Positions 52,826 through 61,433 of a stretch of 64,000 bases of DNA are shown here, one piece after another (within the stretch, counting starts at the first letter, position 1; every line of letters starts with the position of its first letter). The stretch lies in the NCBI GenBank assembly GCA_036501535.1, contig DASYAE010000237.1, positions 129,569-193,568 of the forward strand, given 5' to 3'. Made by a program: the position numbers and the translations under genes. The DNA comes from DASYAE01 sp036501535. GTDB taxonomy: Bacteria; Actinomycetota; Actinomycetes; Streptomycetales; Catenulisporaceae. The notes under the pieces are model-generated. The model was not told where the DNA came from and ran no database searches. It saw only the letters and a list, made by a program, of their open reading frames with translations.

Positions 52826-55800
52826 ATGCCACAGCTCGACACACCCGCGGACCGGCCGCGCGAGGACGCCGCCGGTGCGGCGGACACGTGGCACCGCGCG
52901 CGCTCACCGTTGGCCGCGCCGGCCACGTTGCCGCAGTTCGCGACCGTGGTCGCGGCGGCGCTTGCGCGGATCGCGGGGGCCGAGACGGTGCCGCTCGGGC
53001 TTCACGAGGGCGATGGGTCGCGCATCATCGCGGTCGCTGTGAACCGAGACGAGTCGCTGGCGCAGCTGGCGGAACGGATCGCCGCTGCCGAGCCGCTTCC
53101 CGACGGGACCGGCGCCCCTCAGGTGTGGATCGGGCCGCCTGACGGCCAGTCACCGTCAGGCGCCGAACTGGTCGCGCGCCTCGATGACGACGGCCGCTCA
53201 CTGCTCCTGGACGGAGACGCACGGCTCTACGAACCGGGCACCGTCGAACGGCTCGCGGCGCGGCTGGCCCGCGGGGTCGACGCGGTCACCGCCGGAACGG
53301 CTCAGGGTCCTGCGGACCTGCCGCTGCTCTCGGCCGACGAGCGCCGCACGTACATCGACGAGCTCAACGACACCTCGGCGCCGTTCCCCGGAGCGGCGAC
53401 GTATGCGCTGCTGGCCGAGAACGCCCGCAGCGCGCCGGACGACATCGCCGTGATCTGGTCGGGCGGCGAGCTTACTCTCGCCGAACTGCATCGCGCGGCG
53501 CGGGCGCTGGCCAGCGATCTCATCGCGGCGGGAGTGCGGCCGGGCGGCATGGTGCGGACCTTCCTGCCCCGCTCCCCGGAACTCGTGGTGGCATGGCTCG
53601 CCGTTTTCGCCGTCGGTGCCGTGTGCGTGCCGCTCGACCCCGGCTACCCGCCCGAGCGGCTGCGGCTCCTGCTGGCCGACAGCGGAACCGGCCCGGTCAT
53701 GGTGCGCCCCGGTGGCGCGCCGCTGGACGCCGCGGGCGGCACGGTGCTGCCCATCGCGCTGCGCGACCTGCTCGACCGGCCCGAGCAGACGCAGATGCAG
53801 ACACCGACCGCGCCGCTCCCGGAGGTCGCCCAAGACGACCTCGCTTATGTGATCTTCACATCAGGCTCCACCGGTCGCCCCAAGGGCGTGCGCATCGAGC
53901 ACCGCGGTCTGGTCAACCTGCTCCACGCCACGGCCCGGCCGTTCGGCCTCGAGCCCGGGCGCCGCGCGCTGTTCGCCGGCAGCCCCAGCTTCGACATCAC
54001 CGTGTGGGAGATCTTCGCGCCGCTCTACGCCGGCGCCATGCTCGTCATCCACGACGAGCCGGAGGTCCGCGCGGACCGGCTCGCCCGAACGGTGGCCGCG
54101 CACCACGTGGACACCGTGTTCTTACTGTCCTCGATGGTCGCGCATCTCGACCCGGCCGCGTTCCCCGGCGTCCGCACCGTGATCACCGGCGGGGACAGCT
54201 TCAACCAGGCGCTCGTCGACCGGTGGCAGCCCGGCAGAGACCTGATCTACGTGTACGGACCCACCGAGGCGACGGTCATCCAGTCCTGGCACCGCTGCGT
54301 GGCGGGCGCCGCCGGCGAGCCGCCCAGCGTCGGGCGCCCCTTCGCCAACTTCCGGTTCCACATCCTCGACCGGCTCGGCGCGGTGGCCGTTCCCGGCGCC
54401 GTCGGCGAACTGTTCATCTCGGGCGCCGGAGTCGGCCGCGGCTACATGAACGCGAGCGAGGGCGCGGCCTCGGCGTTCACCGAGGATCCGGCCGGCGAGC
54501 GCGTCTACCGCAGCGGCGATCTGGCCAGCTACCGGCCGGACGGCACGATCGACTTCCGCGGCCGCGCGGACGGCCAGGTGAAGATCCGCGGCTTCCGGGT
54601 GGAGCTCGGCGAGGTCGAGGCCGCGCTGGCCGGCCAGCCGGGGGTCACAGCCGCGGCCGCCATCGTGCGGTCGGGCCCCGGCGGCGAGCCGTTCCTGGTC
54701 GGCTACGTCCGCACGGACGGCGCGCGGGACCCGGCGGCGCTGCGCACGGCCGTCGCGGAGAAGCTGCCGTACTACATGGTCCCGGCCGTGGTCACCGTCC
54801 TGCCGGAGCTTCCGGCCACCCCGAACGGCAAGGTCGACCGCCGGGCCCTCGCACGGCTGCCGCTCGACGCCCCGCAGCCCGCAGCCCCGGCTCATCAGGA
54901 CGCTGTGACGCCTACCGAAGCGTTGATCCGCCGCGCGTTCGCCAGCGAGCTTCCCGAAGTCGCCGTCGACGCCGACACCAACTTCTTCCTGCACGGCGGC
55001 GGCAGCCTCGCCGCGGCCACGCTCGCCCACGCGCTCGGCGCCGACCTGGGCGTCCCGGTGCGGATCAGGGATCTGTTCGAGTGCCCGACCCCGGCCGCGC
55101 TCGCCGCGCGCCTGGCCGACCGCGGCGCGCCCGCGCCCGCGCTCACGAACAACACAGAACCGCGCGGCGACGCGAACGAGGACGCCATCCTGCGCTGGAT
55201 GTGGCTCGAACGGCAGCTGCGTCCGGTGGGCTTCGCCGGCTACAACGTGCCGGCGCTGTACGAGGGCCACGGCGACGTCGAACCCGACCGGCTGGCCGCC
55301 GCGGTCGCCGCCGTGCAGCGCCGCCATCCGGTGCTCCGCACGATCCTGCCGACCCGGGCCGGCCGGCCCGAACTGCTGGTCGGCGACGGCGTGGCGCCGT
55401 GGGAGGTGGTCCGGGTCGCCGACCGGGCCTCGCTCGACCGCGAGGTCGACGCCCGCGCCAACGCGTCCTTCGACCTGGCCACCGGCCCGCTGCTGCGCAC
55501 GACCCTGCTGCTCGGGCCGGCCGGCCGCTGGTGGCTGCTGCTGGTCGCCGACCACGTCGTCAGCGATGGCCGGAGCCTGGAGATCCTGCCCGAGGAGATC
55601 GCCGCAGCCTACGCCGGAGCTCTCGACGCGCAGCCCCCCGAGCGCACCGACGCGCCGCCCGCGCCGACAAGGGAGGCGACGCTGGCGTACTGGCGCGACC
55701 TCCTGACCCCGGCGCCGCCGTCACTGCCGCTTCCCATCGACCGGCCGCGCGGTTCCGGGATACGGAGCGCGCCCTGCAGCAACCTGCGGGTCGACTTCGA

Positions 55801-56470
55801 CGCGCAGACCACGGCCGGGCTTCGGGATCTCGCCCGGAACAGTCACGGCGGCCAGTTCGCGGTGGCGTCCTGCGCTGTCGCCGTTGCCCTGCAGCAGCTG
55901 ACCGGAGTTTCGGACGTGTGTCTGGGCACCGCCGTCGACCGCCGCGCCTCGCTCGGGCGGATCGGGCACATCGGCTGCCACGTCACCACGGTCCCGCTGC
56001 GCGTGCGCGTCACCGACGACGTGACGAGCCGTCAGCTCGTCGCGGACGTGGCCCGCCAGGCGTTCGACGCCGCCGACTACAGCGGCGTGACTTTCGACGA
56101 GATGGCCGCCGAACTGGCCCTGGCGGCCGCGCCCGGCCGGCACCCGCTCTTCGACGTCTGGGTCTCCTGCTACACGGAGACGCACGTGCCGTCGGCCGGC
56201 GGCGTCGGCTTCACCGGCGGGCCGGTGCCGATCCGGGCCGGCAAGCTCGACCTGGCCTTCCTGTTCCACGACGGCGCCGCCGGCGCCGGCCTCACCCTCC
56301 GGTACGACCGCGAGCTGTACGACGAGGCCACGGCGAACGCCCTGGCGCGCCGCGTCGCGGAGGCGGCCCGCCGGCTGTCCGCCGCCCCGGACGCCGCCGC
56401 GCTCGGTGGGCTGGCAGGCCGACCACCGCGGGAGCGGGCCTTCGCTGGCTTCCGCTTCGCAGAACGCTGA
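52826..56470 (+). CDS. NRPS subunit 3: (half-C)-A-T-C, no thioesterase
   Basis: A 1214-aa synthetase. A short half-C-like N-terminus (1-180) is followed by A (YVIFTSGSTGRPKG near 340; FDITVWEIF; YVYGPTEATVI; GRADGQVKIRGFRVE), T (NFFLHGGGSLAAA near 724) and a terminal C domain (WMWLERQLRPVGFAGYN; DHVVSDGRS near 909). In that motif the first His of HHxxxDG is Asp while the catalytic second His remains. The protein ends there, so release is not by a TE in cis. The C domain could join the chain to a free amine or alcohol, or cyclise it. The pocket reads D-I-W-L-I-G-V-V-I-K by hand. An in-frame TTA Leu codon occurs at residue 433 (54122-54124). GTG at 52823 or ATG at 52826 may be the start; GGAGGAG lies about 11 nt upstream. 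Confidence 0.92.
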   Translation: MPQLDTPADRPREDAAGAADTWHRARSPLAAPATLPQFATVVAAALARIAGAETVPLGLHEGDGSRIIAVAVNRDESLAQLAERIAAAEPLPDGTGAPQVWIGPPDGQSPSGAELVARLDDDGRSLLLDGDARLYEPGTVERLAARLARGVDAVTAGTAQGPADLPLLSADERRTYIDELNDTSAPFPGAATYALLAENARSAPDDIAVIWSGGELTLAELHRAARALASDLIAAGVRPGGMVRTFLPRSPELVVAWLAVFAVGAVCVPLDPGYPPERLRLLLADSGTGPVMVRPGGAPLDAAGGTVLPIALRDLLDRPEQTQMQTPTAPLPEVAQDDLAYVIFTSGSTGRPKGVRIEHRGLVNLLHATARPFGLEPGRRALFAGSPSFDITVWEIFAPLYAGAMLVIHDEPEVRADRLARTVAAHHVDTVFLLSSMVAHLDPAAFPGVRTVITGGDSFNQALVDRWQPGRDLIYVYGPTEATVIQSWHRCVAGAAGEPPSVGRPFANFRFHILDRLGAVAVPGAVGELFISGAGVGRGYMNASEGAASAFTEDPAGERVYRSGDLASYRPDGTIDFRGRADGQVKIRGFRVELGEVEAALAGQPGVTAAAAIVRSGPGGEPFLVGYVRTDGARDPAALRTAVAEKLPYYMVPAVVTVLPELPATPNGKVDRRALARLPLDAPQPAAPAHQDAVTPTEALIRRAFASELPEVAVDADTNFFLHGGGSLAAATLAHALGADLGVPVRIRDLFECPTPAALAARLADRGAPAPALTNNTEPRGDANEDAILRWMWLERQLRPVGFAGYNVPALYEGHGDVEPDRLAAAVAAVQRRHPVLRTILPTRAGRPELLVGDGVAPWEVVRVADRASLDREVDARANASFDLATGPLLRTTLLLGPAGRWWLLLVADHVVSDGRSLEILPEEIAAAYAGALDAQPPERTDAPPAPTREATLAYWRDLLTPAPPSLPLPIDRPRGSGIRSAPCSNLRVDFDAQTTAGLRDLARNSHGGQFAVASCAVAVALQQLTGVSDVCLGTAVDRRASLGRIGHIGCHVTTVPLRVRVTDDVTSRQLVADVARQAFDAADYSGVTFDEMAAELALAAAPGRHPLFDVWVSCYTETHVPSAGGVGFTGGPVPIRAGKLDLAFLFHDGAAGAGLTLRYDRELYDEATANALARRVAEAARRLSAAPDAAALGGLAGRPPRERAFAGFRFAER

Positions 56471-56542
56471 ATTCCAGGACACAGGATTCCAGGACACGGA
56501 TTTCGCAGGGATCGTCGAGACGATGGAGATGGAGGAGCCGCT

Positions 56543-57772
56543 GTGGCGGGTTTTCAGGTGAGCCGGGGCAACTGCCCGTGTCTGTTCAAGGATCCCCGGG
56601 AGCTGGCCGCCGGCGCCGACGGCCCCCGCTGCACCGAGGACCGCTGCGCCCCGGTGGAGATCTGGGGCGCCATGCCCGAGCCGGAGCAGGCCGCGCCGGT
56701 GCTCGAGGCTCAGCCGGGCGCGGTCGAGCTGCGGATATCAGCGCTGCGCGACATGTACGACGGCGATCTGGGCGACCAGACCGTCCTGGCGGTCGCCGCG
56801 GACATCCGCCCGTGGCTGCGCGTGGTGCGCGACGTCTCCACTCCGGTCCACGAGCTGACCTGGCACGGCCCGGAAAGCAGGGCGGACCTGCTCGGCGTGC
56901 TTGCCGACGCGCGCAACTCAGAGCTGCGCACCTCCGTGCTGTGGATCGCCGACGACGAGTTCGAACACCTGCTGCCGCAGGACGTCGAGGGCGCGAAGCT
57001 CGGCGCGATCTCGTTCTTCTCCACCGGTTTCGACGTCGTCGCGCTGGCTCGGTACCTCCGCATCATCCGGCACACCGACTACCGGGCCGAGCTTGGCATC
57101 GAGGAGCGCCTGACCTCATACCTCGAACACGCCGACAGCCTGCTGCTGACCACGCCCGCCCTCGGCACCACCTGCACGTTCCGGCACCAGGAGAGCGAGT
57201 TCTGGTTCTCGCTGCACGGCCCGCTGCGCTGGGGCGACCAGACCGTGCTGCCGACCGGCGAGATGTCCACGCTGGCCGACGACGCCGGCGGGTTCGACCC
57301 GAGCACCCGGCTCGCGCTCAGCGGCGAGGTCGTGCTGAAGGGGTCGCCGATCATCCACCGCGGCGACGCGAGCGTCACGCGCCGCGACACCGCCGAGACG
57401 TACGCCCGCCTCGCCGGCATGGAGGACGTGCCGGTGATCGCCCGGATCTCCGGGGGCTGGATCCAGGAGTTCGCCGCCCCGACCCGGGAGTCGAGGCGGA
57501 TGCGCGACGCCTTCACCGCGCTCGTCGAGGCCGAGCCGCGGTACCGCAAGGTGCACGAGTTCGGGTTCGGCACGCACGTCGGCTGCTCCGACCGGGTGCG
57601 CGGCAACTTCCACCCGAACGAGCGCAACCCCGGCATTCACCTGGGCCTGGGCCTCGGCCACTTCACGCCGTTCCACATCGACCTCGCGCTGACCGAGGTC
57701 AAGGTGCTGCTGGAATCCCCGGTGGCCCCGCCGACGCCGCTCTACCCGAGCCTCGGACTCGCCGCCGCCTGA
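56543..57772 (+). CDS. Aminopeptidase T (M29)-like protein with Cys-rich N-terminus
   Basis: A 409-aa protein. The first 40 residues hold five cysteines (NCPCLF, then GPRCTEDRCAPVEIW), suggesting a metal or Fe-S site. The rest resembles the fold of M29 aminopeptidases and related ring-opening dioxygenases: GTTCTFRH, TVLPTGEMSTL, ALSGEVVLKG, then HEFGFGTHVGCSDRVRGNFHPNERNPGIHLGLGLGHFTPFHIDL, rich in potential metal ligands. The reaction is unknown; peptide trimming or an oxidative tailoring step are both possible. The GTG start has GGAGGAG 5 nt upstream. It is the last gene of the NRPS transcript, 72 nt after subunit 3 and directly before a terminator. Confidence 0.78.
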   Translation: MAGFQVSRGNCPCLFKDPRELAAGADGPRCTEDRCAPVEIWGAMPEPEQAAPVLEAQPGAVELRISALRDMYDGDLGDQTVLAVAADIRPWLRVVRDVSTPVHELTWHGPESRADLLGVLADARNSELRTSVLWIADDEFEHLLPQDVEGAKLGAISFFSTGFDVVALARYLRIIRHTDYRAELGIEERLTSYLEHADSLLLTTPALGTTCTFRHQESEFWFSLHGPLRWGDQTVLPTGEMSTLADDAGGFDPSTRLALSGEVVLKGSPIIHRGDASVTRRDTAETYARLAGMEDVPVIARISGGWIQEFAAPTRESRRMRDAFTALVEAEPRYRKVHEFGFGTHVGCSDRVRGNFHPNERNPGIHLGLGLGHFTPFHIDLALTEVKVLLESPVAPPTPLYPSLGLAAA

Positions 57773-57783
57773 CCAGAAGTTTC

Positions 57784-57812
57784 GCCCGGGCCGGTTTTCG
57801 ACCGACCCGGGC
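57784..57812. terminator. Intrinsic terminator after the NRPS operon
   Basis: GCCCGGGCCGGT pairs with ACCGACCCGGGC (12 bp, one C-A mismatch) around a 5-nt loop. It is followed on the + strand by TTCTTCCTTG, a T-rich tail. It lies 11 nt after the stop of the M29-like gene and 29 nt from the stop of the convergent gene at 57842, so it may serve both. Confidence 0.85.
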
Positions 57813-57841
57813 TTCTTCCTTGCTGGGCGAGACTTAGAGGC

Positions 57842-58444
57842 TTATGCGCGGCCTGCCAGCATCAGATCGAGCGATTGCGCAGCCGCCTCGCCGCCCGGGC
57901 GGACAGCGAGGTGCCGGGCCAGCGTTTGCAGCCCCGTGCTTCCGGCGCCGTCCTTGCCGTGCTGAGCGAGCAGATCGAGTGCCTGCTCGAGTTCCCCGAG
58001 CACGCCCGCGGGCAGCACCAGGGCCTCACCGTCCTGCTCGACCAGCAGGGCGGCCAGCGCGACGATCGGGTGCAGGCCGCCGCGGATCGCCTCCAGCGCC
58101 GGGACCAGCTGGCTCGCCAGCGCCTGCACCTGCTCGGCCGGCCCGGCGTATCCGTCGCCGGTGTCCTCGAACGCGCCGGCCAGCTGAAGCAGGGCGAGCA
58201 GGCTGCGGCGGGACAGGTCGTAGGAGTCCAGCAGCACGAGGTGCGCTCCGGTGGCGGCGGGCAGGCCGTCCGGGAACCCCTCCGCGGTGCCGTCGGCCAC
58301 GTGGGCCGCGGCGTCGGCGAACGCGCGTAGCGAGCTCGAGATCCGGGCGTCGAGGGGACCGCCGGAGGCGTCGAGCTCGTCCGCGAGCGCCGTGAGATCG
58401 GACAGCGCGCCGCCGGCCTCGGCGGCGAGTGAGTCGTCTGTCAT
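57842..58444 (-). CDS. 200-aa protein related to the C-terminal extension of the stand-alone A enzyme
   Basis: A 200-aa, mainly helical protein with no signal peptide and no family I can name. Residues 113-160 (LVPALEAIRGGLHPIV, GVLGELEQAL) line up without large gaps with the tail of the adenylating enzyme at 38822 (LVPVIEAVRTGLDPLV, GVLGEVSTAR). The two therefore share a domain, fused in one case and free in the other, which strongly suggests both work in the same pathway, for example as an adaptor between the A enzyme and a carrier. The start overlaps the S9 peptidase stop (ATGA). It is the last gene of a three-gene leftward operon. Confidence 0.78.
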   Translation of the reverse strand: MTDDSLAAEAGGALSDLTALADELDASGGPLDARISSSLRAFADAAAHVADGTAEGFPDGLPAATGAHLVLLDSYDLSRRSLLALLQLAGAFEDTGDGYAGPAEQVQALASQLVPALEAIRGGLHPIVALAALLVEQDGEALVLPAGVLGELEQALDLLAQHGKDGAGSTGLQTLARHLAVRPGGEAAAQSLDLMLAGRA

Positions 58445-60321
58445 AGGCCATGCCTCCCAGTGCCGATCGTGCGTCGCACGAAGTCGATCCGCTGATCAAA
58501 TTGGCGCAGTTCGTCCGCTCCGGCGACCGCGCCGTGGCCGCCGTGGTGGAGGTTGAACTCGACCTCGAGGCCCCGCGCGCGCAGCAGGTCCACGTAGCTG
58601 CGCACCTGCTCCGGCGGGCAGCGCGTATCGGCCGCACCCGCGATCACCATGACCGGCGCGCGAAGCCGGTCCACGTACGTCGCCGGCGACGCGGCCCGGT
58701 AGCGCTCCGGCACGTCGTCCGGCGTGCCGCCGAACATCACCCGGTCGAACGCCCGCAGGACGTCGGTCTCGGTCCGGAAGGCGGCCGCGTAGTCGGCGAT
58801 CGGATTGGTGGCGACGACGCAGCTCCACCGGTCGGGCTGGACCCCGGCGCCGAGCAGGGCGAGATAGCCGCCCCACGATCCGCCCACCAGGGCGCAGCGC
58901 GCCGGATCGATCAGCGAGCGTTCCACCAGCCGGCCGCGGACACCGTCGATGTCCGCCACCTCGGCCAGCCCGATCTGCCCCACCTGATCCACCACCGCGT
59001 CGCGCCACCGGCATCCGTAGCCGATGGAGCCGCGATAGTTCACCCCCACGACCGCGAAGCCCGCGTCGAGCCAGGCCAGGGCCTCGGCCGAGAACTCCTC
59101 GCCGTCCTGGGCGCGCGGTCCGCCGTGCAGCAGGAATACCGCCGGCGCCGGGCCGTCCACGCCGGCGGGCATGCGCAGCATCGCGGGGACCGGGTCGCCG
59201 TCCTCCCGCACCGCCTCGATCAGCACCGGTGCCTCGATCAGCGTTGGGGCGGCGGGACCAGCGGACGGTTCACGCGGCGCCGCGCCGAGGACCACGCTGC
59301 CGTGCTGGTCGTAGACGGCCGGCGGCGAGTAAGGGGACGACCACGAGTACCACACGGAGCCGTCGGGCAGGCTGGCCGCGTTGTCGACCACGCCGGGACG
59401 GTCCTCGATCGCGGTGAGGGAGCCGGTGCCGAAGTCGTAGCGGTACAGCTCGCCGCGGCCCCGGTGCCGGCGCAGCACCAGAAGGCCCGTGCCGTCCGGG
59501 GTGAACCCGCCGGTCAGCTCGCCGGACAGGCCGAAATCGAGCTCCTCGGTCGCGCCGGTCAGGGCCGACCAGAGCAGCAGCGCCGGCCAGCCGTGCCGTT
59601 CGTGCCGCACGAGGATCCGCTGGTCGCCCGCCTTCGGCGAGAAGCACGGCAGCCACGTGTCGATCTCGAGGCCGAGGCCGGGGCCGTCCCACAGCATGCT
59701 GACGCCGTCCCCGTCGAGGTCGATCACCCTCAGCCGCGGCCGGCGCGGGTCGCCGTGCTCGGCGTCCATGAGGCAGAGCAGCGTCTCGTCGGCGGAGAGC
59801 CCCGCCATGTGAACGGGAGTGTCGCGCCGGAACACGCGTCGGCCGGGGTCCTCGTCGGACCGGCTCACGTGGATCTCGCAGCCCCGGCCGGGCACGGCCA
59901 GGCTGACCGCGGCCACCTGCATGCCGACGACCGCGCCCTCGGCGCCGGCGTCCGGGGCCTCCGGGAGCGCCTCGCGGCTCTCGCCGCCGTCGAACGGGGC
60001 GCGCCGCCACCGCCCGGCCTGGTCGCCGAAGAGGTCGTCGAACCACCAGACGGCCCTGCCGTCCCGCGATATCACCGCGTGCGGACCGGTGCCGCGCAGC
60101 GCCCGGAGTTCGCGGGGCGCGCCTGCGCCGGGCTCCCAGGCGTACCACGCGGAGCCGCGGCGGTTCTCAAGGCTGAACACGCACCGTGTCGGCCCGATGG
60201 AGCTGAAGCGCGGCAGGGAGACCCGTTCCGAGCGCAGCCACTGCCGCCAGACCGGACCGTCCGTGTCCAGGCCCGCGTCACCGCGCCAGAACGGCGCCGT
60301 CGAGATCGCTTCGGCTGTCAC
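58441..60321 (-). CDS. S9 family (prolyl oligopeptidase-like) serine peptidase
   Basis: A 626-aa cytoplasmic peptidase. The first 370 residues form a beta-propeller-like gate (SLPRFSSIGPTRCVF; many D-G turns), and the rest is the alpha/beta-hydrolase catalytic domain: FLLHGGPRAQ for the oxyanion region, GGSWGGY with Ser482, Asp565 in IAGAADTRCPPEQ and His596 in HHGGHGAV. It cleaves short peptides, often after Pro or Ala, or acts as an acylaminoacyl peptidase. In clusters such enzymes mature or inactivate the product. It is read from the GTG at 60321, which overlaps the stop of the 53-aa gene as GTGA, and it overlaps the 200-aa gene by 4 nt. Confidence 0.92.
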   Translation of the reverse strand: MTAEAISTAPFWRGDAGLDTDGPVWRQWLRSERVSLPRFSSIGPTRCVFSLENRRGSAWYAWEPGAGAPRELRALRGTGPHAVISRDGRAVWWFDDLFGDQAGRWRRAPFDGGESREALPEAPDAGAEGAVVGMQVAAVSLAVPGRGCEIHVSRSDEDPGRRVFRRDTPVHMAGLSADETLLCLMDAEHGDPRRPRLRVIDLDGDGVSMLWDGPGLGLEIDTWLPCFSPKAGDQRILVRHERHGWPALLLWSALTGATEELDFGLSGELTGGFTPDGTGLLVLRRHRGRGELYRYDFGTGSLTAIEDRPGVVDNAASLPDGSVWYSWSSPYSPPAVYDQHGSVVLGAAPREPSAGPAAPTLIEAPVLIEAVREDGDPVPAMLRMPAGVDGPAPAVFLLHGGPRAQDGEEFSAEALAWLDAGFAVVGVNYRGSIGYGCRWRDAVVDQVGQIGLAEVADIDGVRGRLVERSLIDPARCALVGGSWGGYLALLGAGVQPDRWSCVVATNPIADYAAAFRTETDVLRAFDRVMFGGTPDDVPERYRAASPATYVDRLRAPVMVIAGAADTRCPPEQVRSYVDLLRARGLEVEFNLHHGGHGAVAGADELRQFDQRIDFVRRTIGTGRHGL

Positions 60322-60479
60322 TTGACGGCCGCGGCGGCCCGCTTATCGCGGTCGGCCCCGGCCGACTCCGCCTTCGCGAGCGCGACGGTGGCGGACACGA
60401 GTTCGAGCGCGAGCTGAATGCGATCGGTGCCGACGTGCACGGCGATCATGCTCGTACCGATCCCCTGGCTCGTGATCAC
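60318..60479 (-). CDS. 53-aa protein, first gene of the peptidase operon
   Basis: A small ORF from the GTG at 60479 with GGGGAG about 10 nt upstream. It encodes a peptide beginning VITSQGIGTSMIAVHVGTD, followed by a long amphipathic helix (RIQLALELVSATVALAKAES) and a basic Ala-rich end. Its stop codon overlaps the start of the S9 peptidase gene as GTGA, the same coupling used throughout the cluster, which is the main reason to accept it. The function is unknown. As a small peptide coupled to a peptidase it could be a substrate, an inhibitor or an accessory subunit. Confidence 0.55.
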   Translation of the reverse strand: MITSQGIGTSMIAVHVGTDRIQLALELVSATVALAKAESAGADRDKRAAAAVK

Positions 60480-60644
60480 TATTCCATCACTCCCCGTCCG
60501 CGAGACGACCTTTTGATCGTCAGAATACCGTCGGAACGTGGCGGTGGGAATATTCGGAAAACTATAGAGTTGTTAAAGTCGATCTTCGTTTGACGGGTCG
60601 CCGACGGCATGGCATCCTGCCGTGGCAACGGAGGTTGGATAGCT
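60480..60644. promoter_or_regulatory. Divergent A/T-rich promoter region
   Basis: The 165 bp between the leftward peptidase operon and the rightward hydrolase gene are far richer in A/T than their surroundings, with GGAATATTCGGAAAACTATAGAGTTGTTAAAG at about 60547-60579 split by TATAGT/ACTATA boxes usable in either direction. Both operons probably start here. Exact promoter boxes were not fixed. Confidence 0.45.
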
Positions 60645-61433
60645 ATGGCATCGTCATGGAATATCATCCGCGAGGGCAGTCGGGGTGTGCTGCTGGCCGT
60701 TGATTTCTCGCGAACGGCGCGGCCCGAGGCGGGTTTCGAGGAATTCTCCTCGCTACTCGATCCGCAATGGGGCGTCTGGCTGACAAGGCAGCCCGACGCC
60801 GCTCCGTCCACAGTCCCCGGCGGCAAAGATTATCTCGCGGCATGGACCCGTGAGGTGGAGGACTCCGGAATCACCGTCGGCGCGGTACTCGGTTATTGCG
60901 TCGGGTCGGTTTTCGCCGCCCGGATCGGCGAATACGCCGAACGGGACGGAACGCGGCCGCCGGTGGTCCTCGTCGATCCCGAACCGCCCACGAGGCGCAG
61001 CCTCATCAAGGATTTCACGCGCGCCACCAGCCAGTTCAGTAGCCTGTTCTCGGCCCCGGAGCAGGAGGAGCGGCACCGGACGGTCCAGCGGTGGGCCGAC
61101 GAGTGCGAGGTCTTCCGCGCATTCGGCGCGGCTCTGGACGCCGAATTCAGATCTGCGGCCGAACAGGCTTTCATAAGGGCCGGTGTCGCCGAGGCCACGC
61201 GCGCCGAATACACCGAGGAACTGGGCATGAGATTCGCCTCGCTCATTTCCTACAACGTCGCCGCGTTCGAAACCGACGCCGAGCCGGAGTGGTCGGACCA
61301 GGTGGTCGTCCGATCCTCGGGACCGGAATCATGGCCGACGCCGGATACGCGCCAGGTCCGATTCGATGTCAGCCATTCCGACATTCTCAGGACGGAAACG
61401 GTCGCCGATTTCGTGGCGTCATTGCTGGCGTAG
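60645..61433 (+). CDS. Thioesterase-like alpha/beta hydrolase with Cys in the nucleophile motif
   Basis: A 262-aa protein with an alpha/beta-hydrolase outline: GVLLAVDFS, then AVLGYCVGSVFAARIGEYA with the elbow GYCVG (Cys85 in place of Ser), VVLVDPEPPTRRSL after it, and a possible catalytic His in RFDVSHSDILRTETVADFVASLLA near the C-terminus. That C-terminal H-x-D pattern is typical of thioesterases of NRPS/PKS pathways. A Cys nucleophile is known in a few thioesterases that make strained rings. It could release or cyclise the product, since subunit 3 has no TE. The ATG at 60645 has GGAGG 10 nt upstream. Confidence 0.72.
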   Translation: MASSWNIIREGSRGVLLAVDFSRTARPEAGFEEFSSLLDPQWGVWLTRQPDAAPSTVPGGKDYLAAWTREVEDSGITVGAVLGYCVGSVFAARIGEYAERDGTRPPVVLVDPEPPTRRSLIKDFTRATSQFSSLFSAPEQEERHRTVQRWADECEVFRAFGAALDAEFRSAAEQAFIRAGVAEATRAEYTEELGMRFASLISYNVAAFETDAEPEWSDQVVVRSSGPESWPTPDTRQVRFDVSHSDILRTETVADFVASLLA

